Shown here: positions 8,272 through 16,572 of the stretch, piece after piece
Layout: every line of letters begins with the position of its first letter
Position numbering within the stretch: position 1 is the first letter of the stretch
Source of the DNA: JAKFWI01 sp031399165
GTDB lineage: Bacteria; Pseudomonadota; Alphaproteobacteria; Caulobacterales; Aquidulcibacteraceae
Direction of reading: 5' to 3'
Length of the DNA stretch: 64,000 nucleotides
NCBI GenBank assembly: GCA_031399165.1
Contig: JANNOO010000036.1
Location: 15,834-79,833 of the forward strand
Translations under genes and position numbers: made by a program
The notes under the pieces: model-generated
What the model saw: the letters and a program-made list of their open reading frames with translations, nothing else
Told to the model about the DNA's origin: nothing
The model's database searches: none

Positions 8272-9246
8272 GTGCGAACCTTATTCCGGGCCATTCTTGG
8301 GATTGCGATCGGCGGGCTGTTGTTCTGGCTGGCAGTGCGCCAGATCGATCCCGGCCAGATCGGCCCAATCGTCGGCCGGATGAACTGGCTGGGCTGCCTG
8401 GCGGCGATCGGCCTTTATTGGCTTGGGATGGGCGTGCGAGTGCTCAGGTGGCGGGCGCTGCTGACCAGCGTCAAGCCCCTGACGCTGATGCAATCGGGCG
8501 AGAACCTGATCGTGGGCTATGCCGTGAATAACGTTCTGCCGGCCCGGTTAGGCGAGATATTCCGCGCCGATTTCCTTTGCCGCCGCCACGGCGTGGCGCG
8601 CTCGGCGGCGCTAGGCTGCGTTATCGTCGAACGGCTGCATGACCTGGCGTTCGTTGTACTGCTTCTGAACATCGGGCTCGCTGGCGTCGCACGCACGGCG
8701 TTCACCGGGCCCTTCACCTGGCTGGCGCCACTGGCGAGCGCCGGTCTTTTTGTGGCAGTCGTTGGCATCTGGATGTTGGCGCTCTGGCATGAGCGGCTGC
8801 CGCTGGACCGAATCCCCTGGGTGCGCGACCGCGTGGAGCATCTGGCGCGATCGGTGCGCGGCGCGCAGAAACAATTGCCGTTCACGCTCATGCTGACAGC
8901 AATCATCTGGGCGCTCGAAAGCAGCGCGCTCATGGCGCTCCTGAGCGCCTTTTCGGTGAAGGCCGATCTGCACGCACTGGCCCTGTTTCAGTCGGCAAGC
9001 GCGTTGGCTTCGTTGCTGCCTTCCGCCCCGGGCTATGTCGGCTCATTGCAGGCGGCTTTTGTACTGGCGTTCGGCGCGGTCGACCTTCCGGCCGCTCCGG
9101 CGGCCGTCGTGGCTACAGCGACGCAGGTGTTTTTGCTTGGCAGCGTCACACTGGTTGGGCTAATCACCCTCGCCCTTGGTCAAGCTCGGGGGCGCCAGCC
9201 TGCAACGCAGGATGCGGCAGACACGCGTTCCGGGCGGCAGGCGTGA
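8272..9246 (+). CDS. YbhN/lysylphosphatidylglycerol synthase-type integral membrane protein
   Basis: A 324-aa protein with about eight hydrophobic helices, of the LPG_synthase_TM/UPF0104 family. Family-like segments are the R-V-L-R-W-R-A-L stretch after helix 2, the NNVLPARLGE motif (about residues 83-92) and SAPGYVGSLQAAF near the C-terminus. In MprF this domain moves and flips lipids; stand-alone forms are common in glycan loci and may act on lipid-linked sugars, but no activity is proven for them. The start is GTG 8272 with a GAAGAG site about 10 nt upstream. It is divergent from the GT-C gene across a 135-bp promoter region and about 80 bp ahead of the GT2 gene. Confidence 0.83.
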   Translation: MRTLFRAILGIAIGGLLFWLAVRQIDPGQIGPIVGRMNWLGCLAAIGLYWLGMGVRVLRWRALLTSVKPLTLMQSGENLIVGYAVNNVLPARLGEIFRADFLCRRHGVARSAALGCVIVERLHDLAFVVLLLNIGLAGVARTAFTGPFTWLAPLASAGLFVAVVGIWMLALWHERLPLDRIPWVRDRVEHLARSVRGAQKQLPFTLMLTAIIWALESSALMALLSAFSVKADLHALALFQSASALASLLPSAPGYVGSLQAAFVLAFGAVDLPAAPAAVVATATQVFLLGSVTLVGLITLALGQARGRQPATQDAADTRSGRQA

Positions 9247-9328
9247 CGGGGGTCTTGGTGACGTCAGCGAACAGACAGTGCCACAATGCGTGGCCGTCCT
9301 CCCGCGCGTCGCTGGCGCGTGGGACATC

Positions 9329-10033
9329 ATGAGCGCGATCCGACGCCTGAGCATCATTGTGCCAGCTTACAACGAGGAGGCCTCAATCCTCACTCTGCTT
9401 CGTACGGTGAAAGCTCAGGCGGTCGAGGGGTTCGAGTTTGAGACAATCGTGGTCGATGACGGCTCCAAGGACCGTACTGTCGAGTTGCTGGAGGCCAACC
9501 CTGACCTCTACACCCGTCTGGTCAAGCAACCTAAAAACGGCGGCAAGGGTGCTGCCGTGATTGCCGGCCTCAAGGCCGCAACCGGCGATTACATCCTGTT
9601 CCAGGACGCGGACCTCGAATACTCGCCGTCCGAATACAAAGATCTGCTCTATCCGGTGCGCGAGTTTGGCGCCGACCTGGTCATGGGCAGCCGCTTCATT
9701 GCGCCGCGTTACACGCGTGTGTTCTACTTCTATCACAAGGTCGGAAACGGCCTGATTACCTTAACTTTCAATATCTTGTTCAATACCACGTTCACCGACA
9801 TCTATAGCTGCTATCTGCTTTACAAGCGCGAATTCGTGAAGCCGGAAGAACTGGTCTCCTTTGGCTGGGAACAGCACGCGGAAATCTTGGCTCGCGCGAC
9901 GCGCAAGGCTAAGTCTATGTACGAAGTGCCGATTTCGTATCACGGGCGCAGCTACGAAGAAGGCAAGAAAATCCGGGCGCATCACGCGATTTCGGTTATC
10001 GGAATGATCTTCCGGCGCCGTTTTTTAGGTTGA
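9329..10033 (+). CDS. GT2 family glycosyltransferase (polyprenyl-phosphate sugar synthase-like)
   Basis: A 234-aa GT-A enzyme. IIVPAYNEE opens the fold, DDGSKD (43-48) binds nucleotide, QDADLE (92-97) supplies the metal-binding acidic pair, and GKGAA is the loop shared with dolichol-phosphate mannosyltransferases. It has no C-terminal membrane helices, so it resembles the soluble DPM1 type that loads a sugar onto undecaprenyl phosphate. That would feed the GT-C enzyme upstream (inference). The ATG at 9329 is chosen because the fold starts directly after it; the open frame back to 9176 overlaps the previous gene. Confidence 0.88.
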   Translation: MSAIRRLSIIVPAYNEEASILTLLRTVKAQAVEGFEFETIVVDDGSKDRTVELLEANPDLYTRLVKQPKNGGKGAAVIAGLKAATGDYILFQDADLEYSPSEYKDLLYPVREFGADLVMGSRFIAPRYTRVFYFYHKVGNGLITLTFNILFNTTFTDIYSCYLLYKREFVKPEELVSFGWEQHAEILARATRKAKSMYEVPISYHGRSYEEGKKIRAHHAISVIGMIFRRRFLG

Positions 10034-10045
10034 GGAGTTGGGTCA

Positions 10046-10483
10046 ATGGGACATGCAAGAATTCGCCCCGTCACCAAGGCGGAAACCGATACGTATCCGA
10101 AGAGCGTAATCGTCGAGTTGGAAAAACCATTCGTCGATGAACGCGGCGCAATCTATCCGCTGCTCGACGTGCCAATGGAAAGCTGCGTGCTGATCACCTC
10201 CAAGAAGGGCACCCAGCGGGCCAACCATTTCCACCAGACCGACTGGCACTATTGCTATGTGCTGGAAGGCAAGATCGAATATTACGAAAAGCCGCACGGC
10301 ACCAACGAGACGCCGACCAAAACCGTCATCGACAAGGGCCAGATGTTTTTCACCGGCCCGGACATCGACCACACAATGTATTTTTTGGAAGAGACCAGCT
10401 TCCTGACCTTCGGGCGCAATCCGCGCGCGCAAGAGGTCTACGAGGCGGACGTCATCCGCGTTCCTTCGCTGAAACCCGAGTAG
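10046..10483 (+). CDS. Cupin-fold sugar-nucleotide epimerase/isomerase-like protein
   Basis: A 145-aa single-domain cupin. The first cupin motif is visible as NHFHQTDWHYCYVLEG (metal-type His residues), followed by the EYYEK strand and the GPDIDHTMYF second motif. The size and context match RmlC-like or QdtA/FdtA-like enzymes that act on dTDP-4-keto-6-deoxysugars, but the RmlC catalytic pattern is not evident, so the reaction is left open. It is 12 bp after the GT2 stop and 7 bp before the C-methyltransferase, inside a tightly packed run. Confidence 0.75.
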   Translation: MGHARIRPVTKAETDTYPKSVIVELEKPFVDERGAIYPLLDVPMESCVLITSKKGTQRANHFHQTDWHYCYVLEGKIEYYEKPHGTNETPTKTVIDKGQMFFTGPDIDHTMYFLEETSFLTFGRNPRAQEVYEADVIRVPSLKPE

Positions 10484-10490
10484 GCCGCTT

Positions 10491-11735
10491 TTGCCGGGGG
10501 ACGTTTTTCGCAGGACAACGTGCAGGTTGTGCGACAGCGATCGGTTCGAGCTGGCTTTTTCGCTCGTCCCGACGCCGCCCGCCAATGCGTTTGTCAACGC
10601 CGATCGCGTTGGTGCGCCGCAAAAGGCGTTCCCGCTCGACGTATTCTTCTGCGGCGCCTGCGGCCACGTGCAATTGCTCGACGTGGTCGATCCGCGCATA
10701 CTGTTTGAGGAATACGTCTACGTATCCGGCACCTCCCCGGCTTTCGTGAAGCACTTCAAGGACTACGCCGAAAGCGTTTGGACCTTCGCGAAGGCGCAAG
10801 ATGGCGCGCTGGTGCTGGACATCGGCTCGAATGACGGCACGCTGCTCGCCCCTTTCAAGGCGCTGGGCGCCAAGGTCCAAGGCGTAGACCCTGCACGCGA
10901 TATTGCCGCGGAAGCGACGCGCAACGGGCTGCCTACGATCGCGGATTTCTTCACGGTCGATCTGGCGCGCAAAATCGTCTCCGAACAAGGGCCAGCAGCG
11001 ATCATCACGGCCAACAACGTCTTTGCCCATATTGATGATCTGGGCGGTGTCGCCGATGCCGTGCGCGCTGCCTTAGCGCCCGATGGCGTGTTCGTGTTTG
11101 AAGTCTCCTATCTGCTCGACGTCGTCGAAAAGACACTGTTCGACACGATCTACCATGAGCACCTCGCCTACCATGCCGTGCGCCCGCTGATCCCCTTCCT
11201 GGATCGCCACGGCCTGGAATTGATCGAGGCGCAACGCGTTTCTTCTCATGGCGGCAGTCTGCGCGGCATCGCGCAGCTCAAGGGCGGACCACGCAAGCGA
11301 GGCGCTTCGGTAGATGAAGCACTGAAACAGGAAGCCGCACGCGGCCTCGAGAAGATCGAAACCTATCGCGCCTTCGCCGGCCAGATCGCCGCGCTCGGCA
11401 AAGCGCTGAAGGTTGAACTCGCCAAGGCCAAAGCCGAAGGCAAGACCGTCATGGGCTTTGGCGCACCGGCGAAAGCCACGACGCTGATGTTCCATTTCTC
11501 ACTCGGCAAGGACGACATCTCCGCCATCGTCGACGACAGCCCGCTCAAGCAAGGCAAATTCTCGCCCGGTCTGCACATCCCGGTCGTGCCGGCCAAGGCG
11601 ATCGAAACTCAGAAACCCGATTATCTCTTGATCTTGGCGTGGAATTTCGCCGACTCGATCATCGCCAAAAACCAGGATTTCAAAGCCCGCGGCGGCCGTT
11701 TCATCGTCCCCGTGCCCGAACTGAAAGTAATCTGA
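10491..11735 (+). CDS. NDP-sugar C-methyltransferase (NovU/TylC3-like), zinc-binding
   Basis: A 414-aa enzyme with the three-part layout of NDP-hexose C-methyltransferases. The N-terminal zinc-binding region has CRLC (11-14) and CGACGH (54-59), the central SAM domain has motif I LDIGSNDGTL (111-120), and the C-terminal Methyltransf_14 domain carries VMGFGAPAKATTL and ends in VPVPELKVI. HEHLAYH in the middle corresponds to the conserved catalytic-region motif of TcaB9/NovU homologues. In that family the product is a branched 3- or 5-C-methyl deoxysugar made from a 4-keto intermediate. The start is TTG 10491; no ATG or GTG precedes CRLC in frame. It is followed 1 bp later by the dehydratase. 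Confidence 0.9.
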   Translation: MPGDVFRRTTCRLCDSDRFELAFSLVPTPPANAFVNADRVGAPQKAFPLDVFFCGACGHVQLLDVVDPRILFEEYVYVSGTSPAFVKHFKDYAESVWTFAKAQDGALVLDIGSNDGTLLAPFKALGAKVQGVDPARDIAAEATRNGLPTIADFFTVDLARKIVSEQGPAAIITANNVFAHIDDLGGVADAVRAALAPDGVFVFEVSYLLDVVEKTLFDTIYHEHLAYHAVRPLIPFLDRHGLELIEAQRVSSHGGSLRGIAQLKGGPRKRGASVDEALKQEAARGLEKIETYRAFAGQIAALGKALKVELAKAKAEGKTVMGFGAPAKATTLMFHFSLGKDDISAIVDDSPLKQGKFSPGLHIPVVPAKAIETQKPDYLLILAWNFADSIIAKNQDFKARGGRFIVPVPELKVI

Positions 11736-11736
11736 C

Positions 11737-12798
11737 ATGAGCGACAGCCTACTGGCCTCTGACATCGCCGAGATCGCCAAGAATCTTGGTGACGACGCAC
11801 AAATGTTTTCCGGCAAGACCGTTCTGATGACCGGCTCGCGCGGGTTTCTCGGCCGCTATTTCACGGAAGTGTTCCGCTACCTGAACGCGAACGTGCTGAA
11901 AAAGCCGGTGCGCTTCATCGGCGCCGACAACATGATTACCGCAGGCGCGGCCGGCGCAAAGATCGAGAACGACGACAATATCTCGTTCATGCAGCACGAC
12001 GTCATCAAGCAGATGCCGTTCAAGGGCGATGTTCACTACATCATCCACGCCGCGGGCATCGCCAGCCCATTCTATTACCGCGCCTACCCGCTGGAGACGC
12101 TCGACGTCGCCATCACGGGCACGCGCAATATGCTGGATCTAGCCACTGCGAAGGACGCGCGCTTCGCCTTCTTTTCTTCGTCCGAGATCTACGGCGACCC
12201 GGACGCCAAGCACGTGCCCACCCAGGAAAGCTATCGCGGCCACGTCTCCTGCCGCGGCCCGCGCGCCTGCTACGACGAAAGCAAGCGCGTCGGCGAAACG
12301 CTGGCGCAGATTTATCATGACAAATACGGCACCGCGACGACGACCATCCGCCCGTTCAATGTTTACGGACCTGGCATGCAGGAGCAGGATTATCGCGTGC
12401 TTCCGAACTTTGCGAGCCGCATCAAGGCCGGCAAGCCGCTCAACGTCTATGGCGGCGGCGGGCAAACGCGCACGTTCTGTTACATTACGGACGCGATGAC
12501 CGGTTTCATTCTTACGCTGCTGAAAGGCGTGCCCGGCGAGGCCTATAACATCGGCAATCCGACTCCAGAAATCACCATGCTCGATCTGGTGAAGCTGATC
12601 GGCGAAACGCGGGGCGGCAACCTCGAGTACAACGTCATCGAATATCCGGATTCCTATCCGGCCGACGAACCCATGCGCCGCTGCCCCGATATCCGCAAAG
12701 CGCGCCTGCAGCTGAGCTACGAGCCGCACGTGAATCTGAAGGACGGGCTGGGCCGGTTCCTCGGATGGACCGACAAGGTCTTCGTCGGCGCCGAATAG
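11737..12798 (+). CDS. NAD-dependent sugar-nucleotide dehydratase/decarboxylase (extended SDR, UXS-like)
   Basis: A 353-aa extended SDR. The nucleotide-binding motif is GSRGFLG (33-39), the Ser/Glu strand is FSSSEIYG (146-152) and the catalytic Tyr-x3-Lys is Y179/K183 inside GPRACYDESKR. The GPR-x-CYDE-x-KR form is characteristic of UDP-glucuronate decarboxylases and close dTDP-glucose dehydratase relatives. An extra 30 N-terminal residues precede the Rossmann fold. It could supply the 4-keto sugar used by the adjacent C-methyltransferase. The exact substrate (UDP-GlcA or dTDP-hexose) is not decided by sequence alone. Confidence 0.87.
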   Translation: MSDSLLASDIAEIAKNLGDDAQMFSGKTVLMTGSRGFLGRYFTEVFRYLNANVLKKPVRFIGADNMITAGAAGAKIENDDNISFMQHDVIKQMPFKGDVHYIIHAAGIASPFYYRAYPLETLDVAITGTRNMLDLATAKDARFAFFSSSEIYGDPDAKHVPTQESYRGHVSCRGPRACYDESKRVGETLAQIYHDKYGTATTTIRPFNVYGPGMQEQDYRVLPNFASRIKAGKPLNVYGGGGQTRTFCYITDAMTGFILTLLKGVPGEAYNIGNPTPEITMLDLVKLIGETRGGNLEYNVIEYPDSYPADEPMRRCPDIRKARLQLSYEPHVNLKDGLGRFLGWTDKVFVGAE

Positions 12799-12804
12799 GT
12801 TATC

Positions 12805-13749
12805 ATGACCGCGAGCCTTGGCCTCGGGCTGATCGGCGTTGGGCGTTGGGGCCGCAATTACGTCCGCACGATCGGCGCGGTCGATGGCGCGCATCTGGCT
12901 GCGGTCGCCAGCCGCAATCCCGAAACACCGGCTTTGTTGCCATCAGGCGCGCGCATGCACGCCGATTGGCGCGATCTGGTTGCTGACCCGTCCGTGGACG
13001 CCGTGGTGATCGCCAGCCCGCCCAGCGCCCACGCCGCCCCGCTGATCGCCGCCGTGGAGGCAGGCAAGCCGGTGCTGGCCGAAAAGCCGCTGACCGACCG
13101 GCCAGAAGAACTCGCCGCCATGCGAGGCGCTGTAGCCCGCCACGGCGGCGTCGTGATGGTTGAGCACACGCACCTCTTCCACGACGCCTTCCGCGCCCTC
13201 GTCGACCATGCCCGCGCTGCTGGCGGCGCCCGCGCGGTGCGCGCTGCGGCGGGCAATTTCGGCCCGATACGGCCGAACGTGTCCGTGCTGTGGGATTGGG
13301 GTCCGCATGACGTAGCGATGGCGCTCGACCTGTTCGGCGCCGAAACCGCCATCGTCCGCGCCGCGCGTCGGTTGGCGCATGAAGACAAGCCCGAAGGCCG
13401 CGCCGAACGGATCGCCCTCGATCTCACAATTGCAGGCGCGCCCGTGGCGCTAAGCTTTTCGACGAAGGACGCCCGCCACCGCTGGTTCGCCGTCGACCTC
13501 GCCGATTCCACCCTGATCTATTCGGACCAGGCAGGCGCCCCGCTCAAACGCTGCCCCGTCACGGGCGCCCCACCCGACGCGCCGGGCGAGATTCTGGTGA
13601 CGCAAGCCGGCCCCCCCTTAACCGTCGCCGTGGAAACCTTCATCGCCGCAATCCGCCACGGCGATGCCTGCGGTCCCAGCTTCTCCCTAGCCTGCGCCGT
13701 CGTGGAAACGCTCGCCAAGGCTGACGCGGAACTGCATGATGTCGAGTAA
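12805..13749 (+). CDS. Gfo/Idh/MocA family oxidoreductase
   Basis: A 314-aa NAD(P)-dependent oxidoreductase. The Rossmann motif is GVGRWGRN (11-18), the family EKP motif is at 93-95, and the DWGPHD segment carries the conserved Asp/His pair of the C-terminal domain. In deoxysugar loci such enzymes reduce or oxidise C3 of NDP-4-keto sugars (WlbA/KijD10-like), which fits its place after the dehydratase and before the remains of an aminotransferase. It is 6 bp from the previous stop. Confidence 0.88.
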   Translation: MTASLGLGLIGVGRWGRNYVRTIGAVDGAHLAAVASRNPETPALLPSGARMHADWRDLVADPSVDAVVIASPPSAHAAPLIAAVEAGKPVLAEKPLTDRPEELAAMRGAVARHGGVVMVEHTHLFHDAFRALVDHARAAGGARAVRAAAGNFGPIRPNVSVLWDWGPHDVAMALDLFGAETAIVRAARRLAHEDKPEGRAERIALDLTIAGAPVALSFSTKDARHRWFAVDLADSTLIYSDQAGAPLKRCPVTGAPPDAPGEILVTQAGPPLTVAVETFIAAIRHGDACGPSFSLACAVVETLAKADAELHDVE

Positions 13750-13783
13750 TGTCTAGCAGCTCACCGCCTACTCAGAATTGAAT

Positions 13784-14040
13784 GTGACGATACCGTTCAA
13801 CACCCCCGTCTTCGAGGAAGAGGAGCTGGTGTTCATTCGCGAGGCGTTGTCGCGCCGTTTTCATGAGACCAAAAATGTTATCTCTGGCGAAGGTGGCGCA
13901 CTGATCGTCAACCGGGCCGAAGCCCGCGACCGCGCCGAATGGATCTGGGAAAAAGGCACGAACCGCGTTGCGCCCATTTAGATACGTCGCCCTTGCACGC
14001 TCATCAGCGGCTCGCCTACAGGTCGTCAAATGTGGTTGGG
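13784..14040 (+). pseudogene. Remnant of a DegT/DnrJ/EryC1 (WecE-like) sugar aminotransferase
   Basis: The open frame encodes IPFNTPVFEEEELVFIREAL, the usual N-terminus of WecE/FdtB-type aminotransferases. It then jumps directly to HETKNVISGEGGALIVN and EKGTNR, segments that in intact enzymes lie about 150-160 residues further on and include the PLP-lysine region (TKN). The N- and mid-protein pieces are joined in frame, then a stop follows at 13979-13981. After it, bases about 13982-14035 still give fragments such as YV, PLH and SPTGR in shifted frames, reminiscent of the C-terminal YVPLHSSP motif. With the PLP pocket and C-terminal domain lost it cannot be active. It would have put an amino group on a 4-keto or 3-keto sugar made by the preceding genes. 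Confidence 0.78.
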
Positions 14041-14046
14041 GTTTGA

Positions 14047-14673
14047 ATGGTTCAGCCATCAGTGCTTCTCTTCGATCTCGGCGGCGTTCTGGTTGAGAAC
14101 GCTGCGTTCCATGAGCTCAAAAAGCTCATTTGCGATATTCCCGAGGAAACGCCGCTGCATGATCGCTGGCTCGATTCGCCGGCGGTGCAGAAATTCGAGC
14201 GTGGTGAGACTGATGAAGAAGAGTTTGCGATCGGGTTCGTTCAGGAGTGGACGTTAGGCATCACACCGGATGAATTTCTCGAGCGTTTCTCGCAATGGAT
14301 CAAAGGCCCATTTCCAGGCGCGCTCGATCTTTTGAGGTCGCTCAGGGATCGCTACACGATTGCGCTGCTAAGCAATTGCAACAGCGTTCATTGGGCCCGC
14401 ATGGACGGCATTGTCACCTGCGTTGATCATCCCTTCTCGTCGCACCTGTGCGGGATGGTGAAACCCAACAGCGAAATCTTCCAATATGTGATCGCCAAGC
14501 TTGGGTGCGCACCAGACCAGATCGTGTTCTTCGACGATTCCCTGAAGAACGTGCTTGCCGCCCGCCGCTCCGGGATCACGGCAGTGCAGACAGACGGCTT
14601 TGAGGCGCTTCAGGAGGCCCTTAGGCAACTGAACCTGCATCCATTGGCAAATAGCGCAGTGCGGGACCGATGA
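14047..14673 (+). CDS. HAD-superfamily hydrolase (subfamily IA, YihX-like)
   Basis: A 208-aa HAD phosphatase-like protein. Motif I is LLFDLGGVL with nucleophile Asp10; the acidic residue two positions later is Gly, as in the YihX/epoxide-hydrolase N-terminal branch. Motif II is LLSNCNS, motif III a Lys within GMVKPNSEIF, and motif IV FFDDSLKNV. It may act on sugar phosphates in the surrounding pathway, but substrate prediction in this family is poor. The start is ATG 14047, directly after the aminotransferase remnant; its stop overlaps the start of the Nudix gene (ATGA). Confidence 0.87.
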   Translation: MVQPSVLLFDLGGVLVENAAFHELKKLICDIPEETPLHDRWLDSPAVQKFERGETDEEEFAIGFVQEWTLGITPDEFLERFSQWIKGPFPGALDLLRSLRDRYTIALLSNCNSVHWARMDGIVTCVDHPFSSHLCGMVKPNSEIFQYVIAKLGCAPDQIVFFDDSLKNVLAARRSGITAVQTDGFEALQEALRQLNLHPLANSAVRDR

Positions 14674-15266
14674 TGCTCGACGATCGAAAAGAAAACCCCT
14701 GGACGATCGTTTCCAGTACGCAAGCTTATCAGAACCCCTGGATCACGGTGATGCACCATGAGGTGCTGACGCCGTTCGGGCGCCCCGGGATCTACGGCAT
14801 AGTGAATTTTCGTCATGCCGCCGTCGGCGTGGTGCCGCTTCATGACAATGGCCACGTTGACCTCGTTGGCCAATGGCGCCTGCCGATCGGTCAATTCTCA
14901 TGGGAGATTCCCGAAGGGGGGATGGACGATGACGAGGTAGCGGCCGATTGCGCGCGCCGGGAGTTGCGCGAGGAAACTGGCCTCTCTTGCTCCCACCTAA
15001 GGCAGATACTCGATCTTTCGATATCGAACGCTATTACCAACCAGCGCGCCGCCGTGTTCCTCGCAACGGGACTGGTCGCGGGAGAAGCGGCGCCGGATGA
15101 AACGGAAATGCTGCAGCGCGCATCAATTCCCTTTCAGAAAGCGCTCGACCTCGCGACATCCGGCAAGATTTCCGATGCCATGACAGTGGCAGGCCTGCTG
15201 CGCGTGTTTCACATGGCGAGGAGCGGCCAACTCGACGCTACCCTCGCTGAGAAAATCCTCAGTTAA
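14670..15266 (+). CDS. Nudix hydrolase (ADP-ribose/sugar-nucleotide pyrophosphatase-like)
   Basis: A 198-aa Nudix protein. The Nudix box begins GGMDDDE and ends RRELREETGL, with the REUxEE core intact, and VDLVGQWR plus WEIPEGG before the box are typical of NudF-type ADP-sugar pyrophosphatases. It is coupled to the HAD gene by a 4-bp ATGA overlap, which suggests a paired role in clearing sugar nucleotides or phosphates. It converges with the methyltransferase on the other strand, and the two stops overlap by 4 bp. Confidence 0.88.
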   Translation: MMLDDRKENPWTIVSSTQAYQNPWITVMHHEVLTPFGRPGIYGIVNFRHAAVGVVPLHDNGHVDLVGQWRLPIGQFSWEIPEGGMDDDEVAADCARRELREETGLSCSHLRQILDLSISNAITNQRAAVFLATGLVAGEAAPDETEMLQRASIPFQKALDLATSGKISDAMTVAGLLRVFHMARSGQLDATLAEKILS

Positions 15267-16498
15267 GCCCGACCGTCCGCTGGTAAAACGTTGCGCTTCA
15301 CAACGACCGTATACATTCGCCCATTCGATCGCGGGTCCGATGAATCGGAGGCGGAGAAATAGATCGCTCGCCCCCACACCGAATAGCGGCCTCCGCCGCT
15401 TGCGCGGATATCGTCATGCAGACTTTCCGCCGGCCCAAGCGGGCGATCGTTCTCAAGCAATTCCAGTCGCCCGCCGCGCGCGAGCAGTCCCATGATCTCC
15501 TCGTCGAGGTCGGCGAGATAGCAATGACCGTTCTCCAGCCTGAAGGGCTTCGGCAATATCTTGATGAAGATGCCGTCGCGATCGAAATCGGGCCGATGAG
15601 CCCCGATCTGACGGCGCACGCCCTCGACCAAATTCTTACGGGCCGTCGCCCACGCATTGTGGCTTTCTATGGTGCTGGCGGCGAGTGACCCGGGCTCGCT
15701 GTCGCGTTCGACAATTTTGTAGGCAACGAGAACGTCTCCTACCGTCTCACCGCGATCGGGCGTCCAGACGCGGAGGATCTCGACCCTATCGCCAGCGAAC
15801 ATTGCAGCCACCTGAATCACTTCCAGGGTTAGCGACGCATCGTACGTATGCCAGTGCACGTCTACGCTTTCGCTGCGCAACGTACTCAGGCCAAGGTTGG
15901 CGAACTCCTCAATTGATTTCAAACCATAGGATTTGGTCGTGTCCTGCCACCATCCGAGATAGAAATCTGCAACATGGGCGCGCGAGGCAGGATCAGCGCC
16001 GTCTGCGTGCGCGAGAAAATCTTCGATGATATGGTTGATATCCTGCCGAACGCGCATGCGGTCCGGTTCGCAAAAAATGTAGTGTGGCAACGAAATCACC
16101 ACGAGGCCGCCGGTCCGGATCGCGCGATGCCAGATCATCAGCGTGCCGATCGGGTCCGGACTGTGCTCGAGCACGTTGTGTGCGATCATGAAATCGGCCG
16201 ATTGTGAAAACCGCGCCGGCAAGTCGGCTATCGGCGCCACGCGCACGGCTTCACGACCAAAATATTCGTCAAGTTGCTCGCGCGTGCGCATATCGAAATA
16301 GCTGCACGTCGCACCTGGCGGCAATACCTGCGGCCACGGGCCGGCGCCGATCTCAAACCCCTCCCCCTGAAGGAGATCAGCCGCAAATCGCGCCCGTATC
16401 GTATTGCGACCGCTAAAGGGATCGTCCTGCTTGGTGCTCACGCGGCTCAGACCCTCAATGCAACATACGTGGGGCTGCTTATACGCTGACATGCGCAT
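15263..16498 (-). CDS. SAM-dependent methyltransferase with a C-terminal copy of the module
   Basis: A methyltransferase of about 411 aa. Motif I is FEIGAGPWPQ, followed by FMIAHNVLEHS and the GGLVVISLPH strand, with an HYIFCEPDR segment common in glycan-locus methyltransferases. The C-terminal residues (about 320-402 in the longest frame) are one module copy, ending ten or so residues before the stop. Starts at 16507 (GTG), 16498 (ATG) and 16492 (ATG) are all possible; ATG 16498 is my choice. It stands alone between the Nudix gene and the secretion fusion, transcribed leftward. The target glycan residue is unknown. Confidence 0.83.
   Translation of the reverse strand: MRMSAYKQPHVCCIEGLSRVSTKQDDPFSGRNTIRARFAADLLQGEGFEIGAGPWPQVLPPGATCSYFDMRTREQLDEYFGREAVRVAPIADLPARFSQSADFMIAHNVLEHSPDPIGTLMIWHRAIRTGGLVVISLPHYIFCEPDRMRVRQDINHIIEDFLAHADGADPASRAHVADFYLGWWQDTTKSYGLKSIEEFANLGLSTLRSESVDVHWHTYDASLTLEVIQVAAMFAGDRVEILRVWTPDRGETVGDVLVAYKIVERDSEPGSLAASTIESHNAWATARKNLVEGVRRQIGAHRPDFDRDGIFIKILPKPFRLENGHCYLADLDEEIMGLLARGGRLELLENDRPLGPAESLHDDIRASGGGRYSVWGRAIYFSASDSSDPRSNGRMYTVVVKRNVLPADGRA
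15302..15550 (-). other. Conserved module, copy D (C-terminal in the methyltransferase)
   Basis: This copy has RPLGP, H-D-D-I-R, GGGRYSVW, IYFSASDSSD and SNGRMY. It is the only copy at a C-terminus, which shows that the unit moves as a self-contained domain. Confidence 0.75.
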
Positions 16499-16572
16499 CG
16501 CCAACACCGCCGATGAGGCGGGCGCGTGACCGCGATCCTGCTACCAACAGGCCGCAAGCGCCTCGACGCCTA

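Noticed and set aside
14670..15266. The two Nudix genes (14.7 kb and 27.4 kb) as a recent duplication
   Set aside because: They share the Nudix box but differ elsewhere, so they are only family members.
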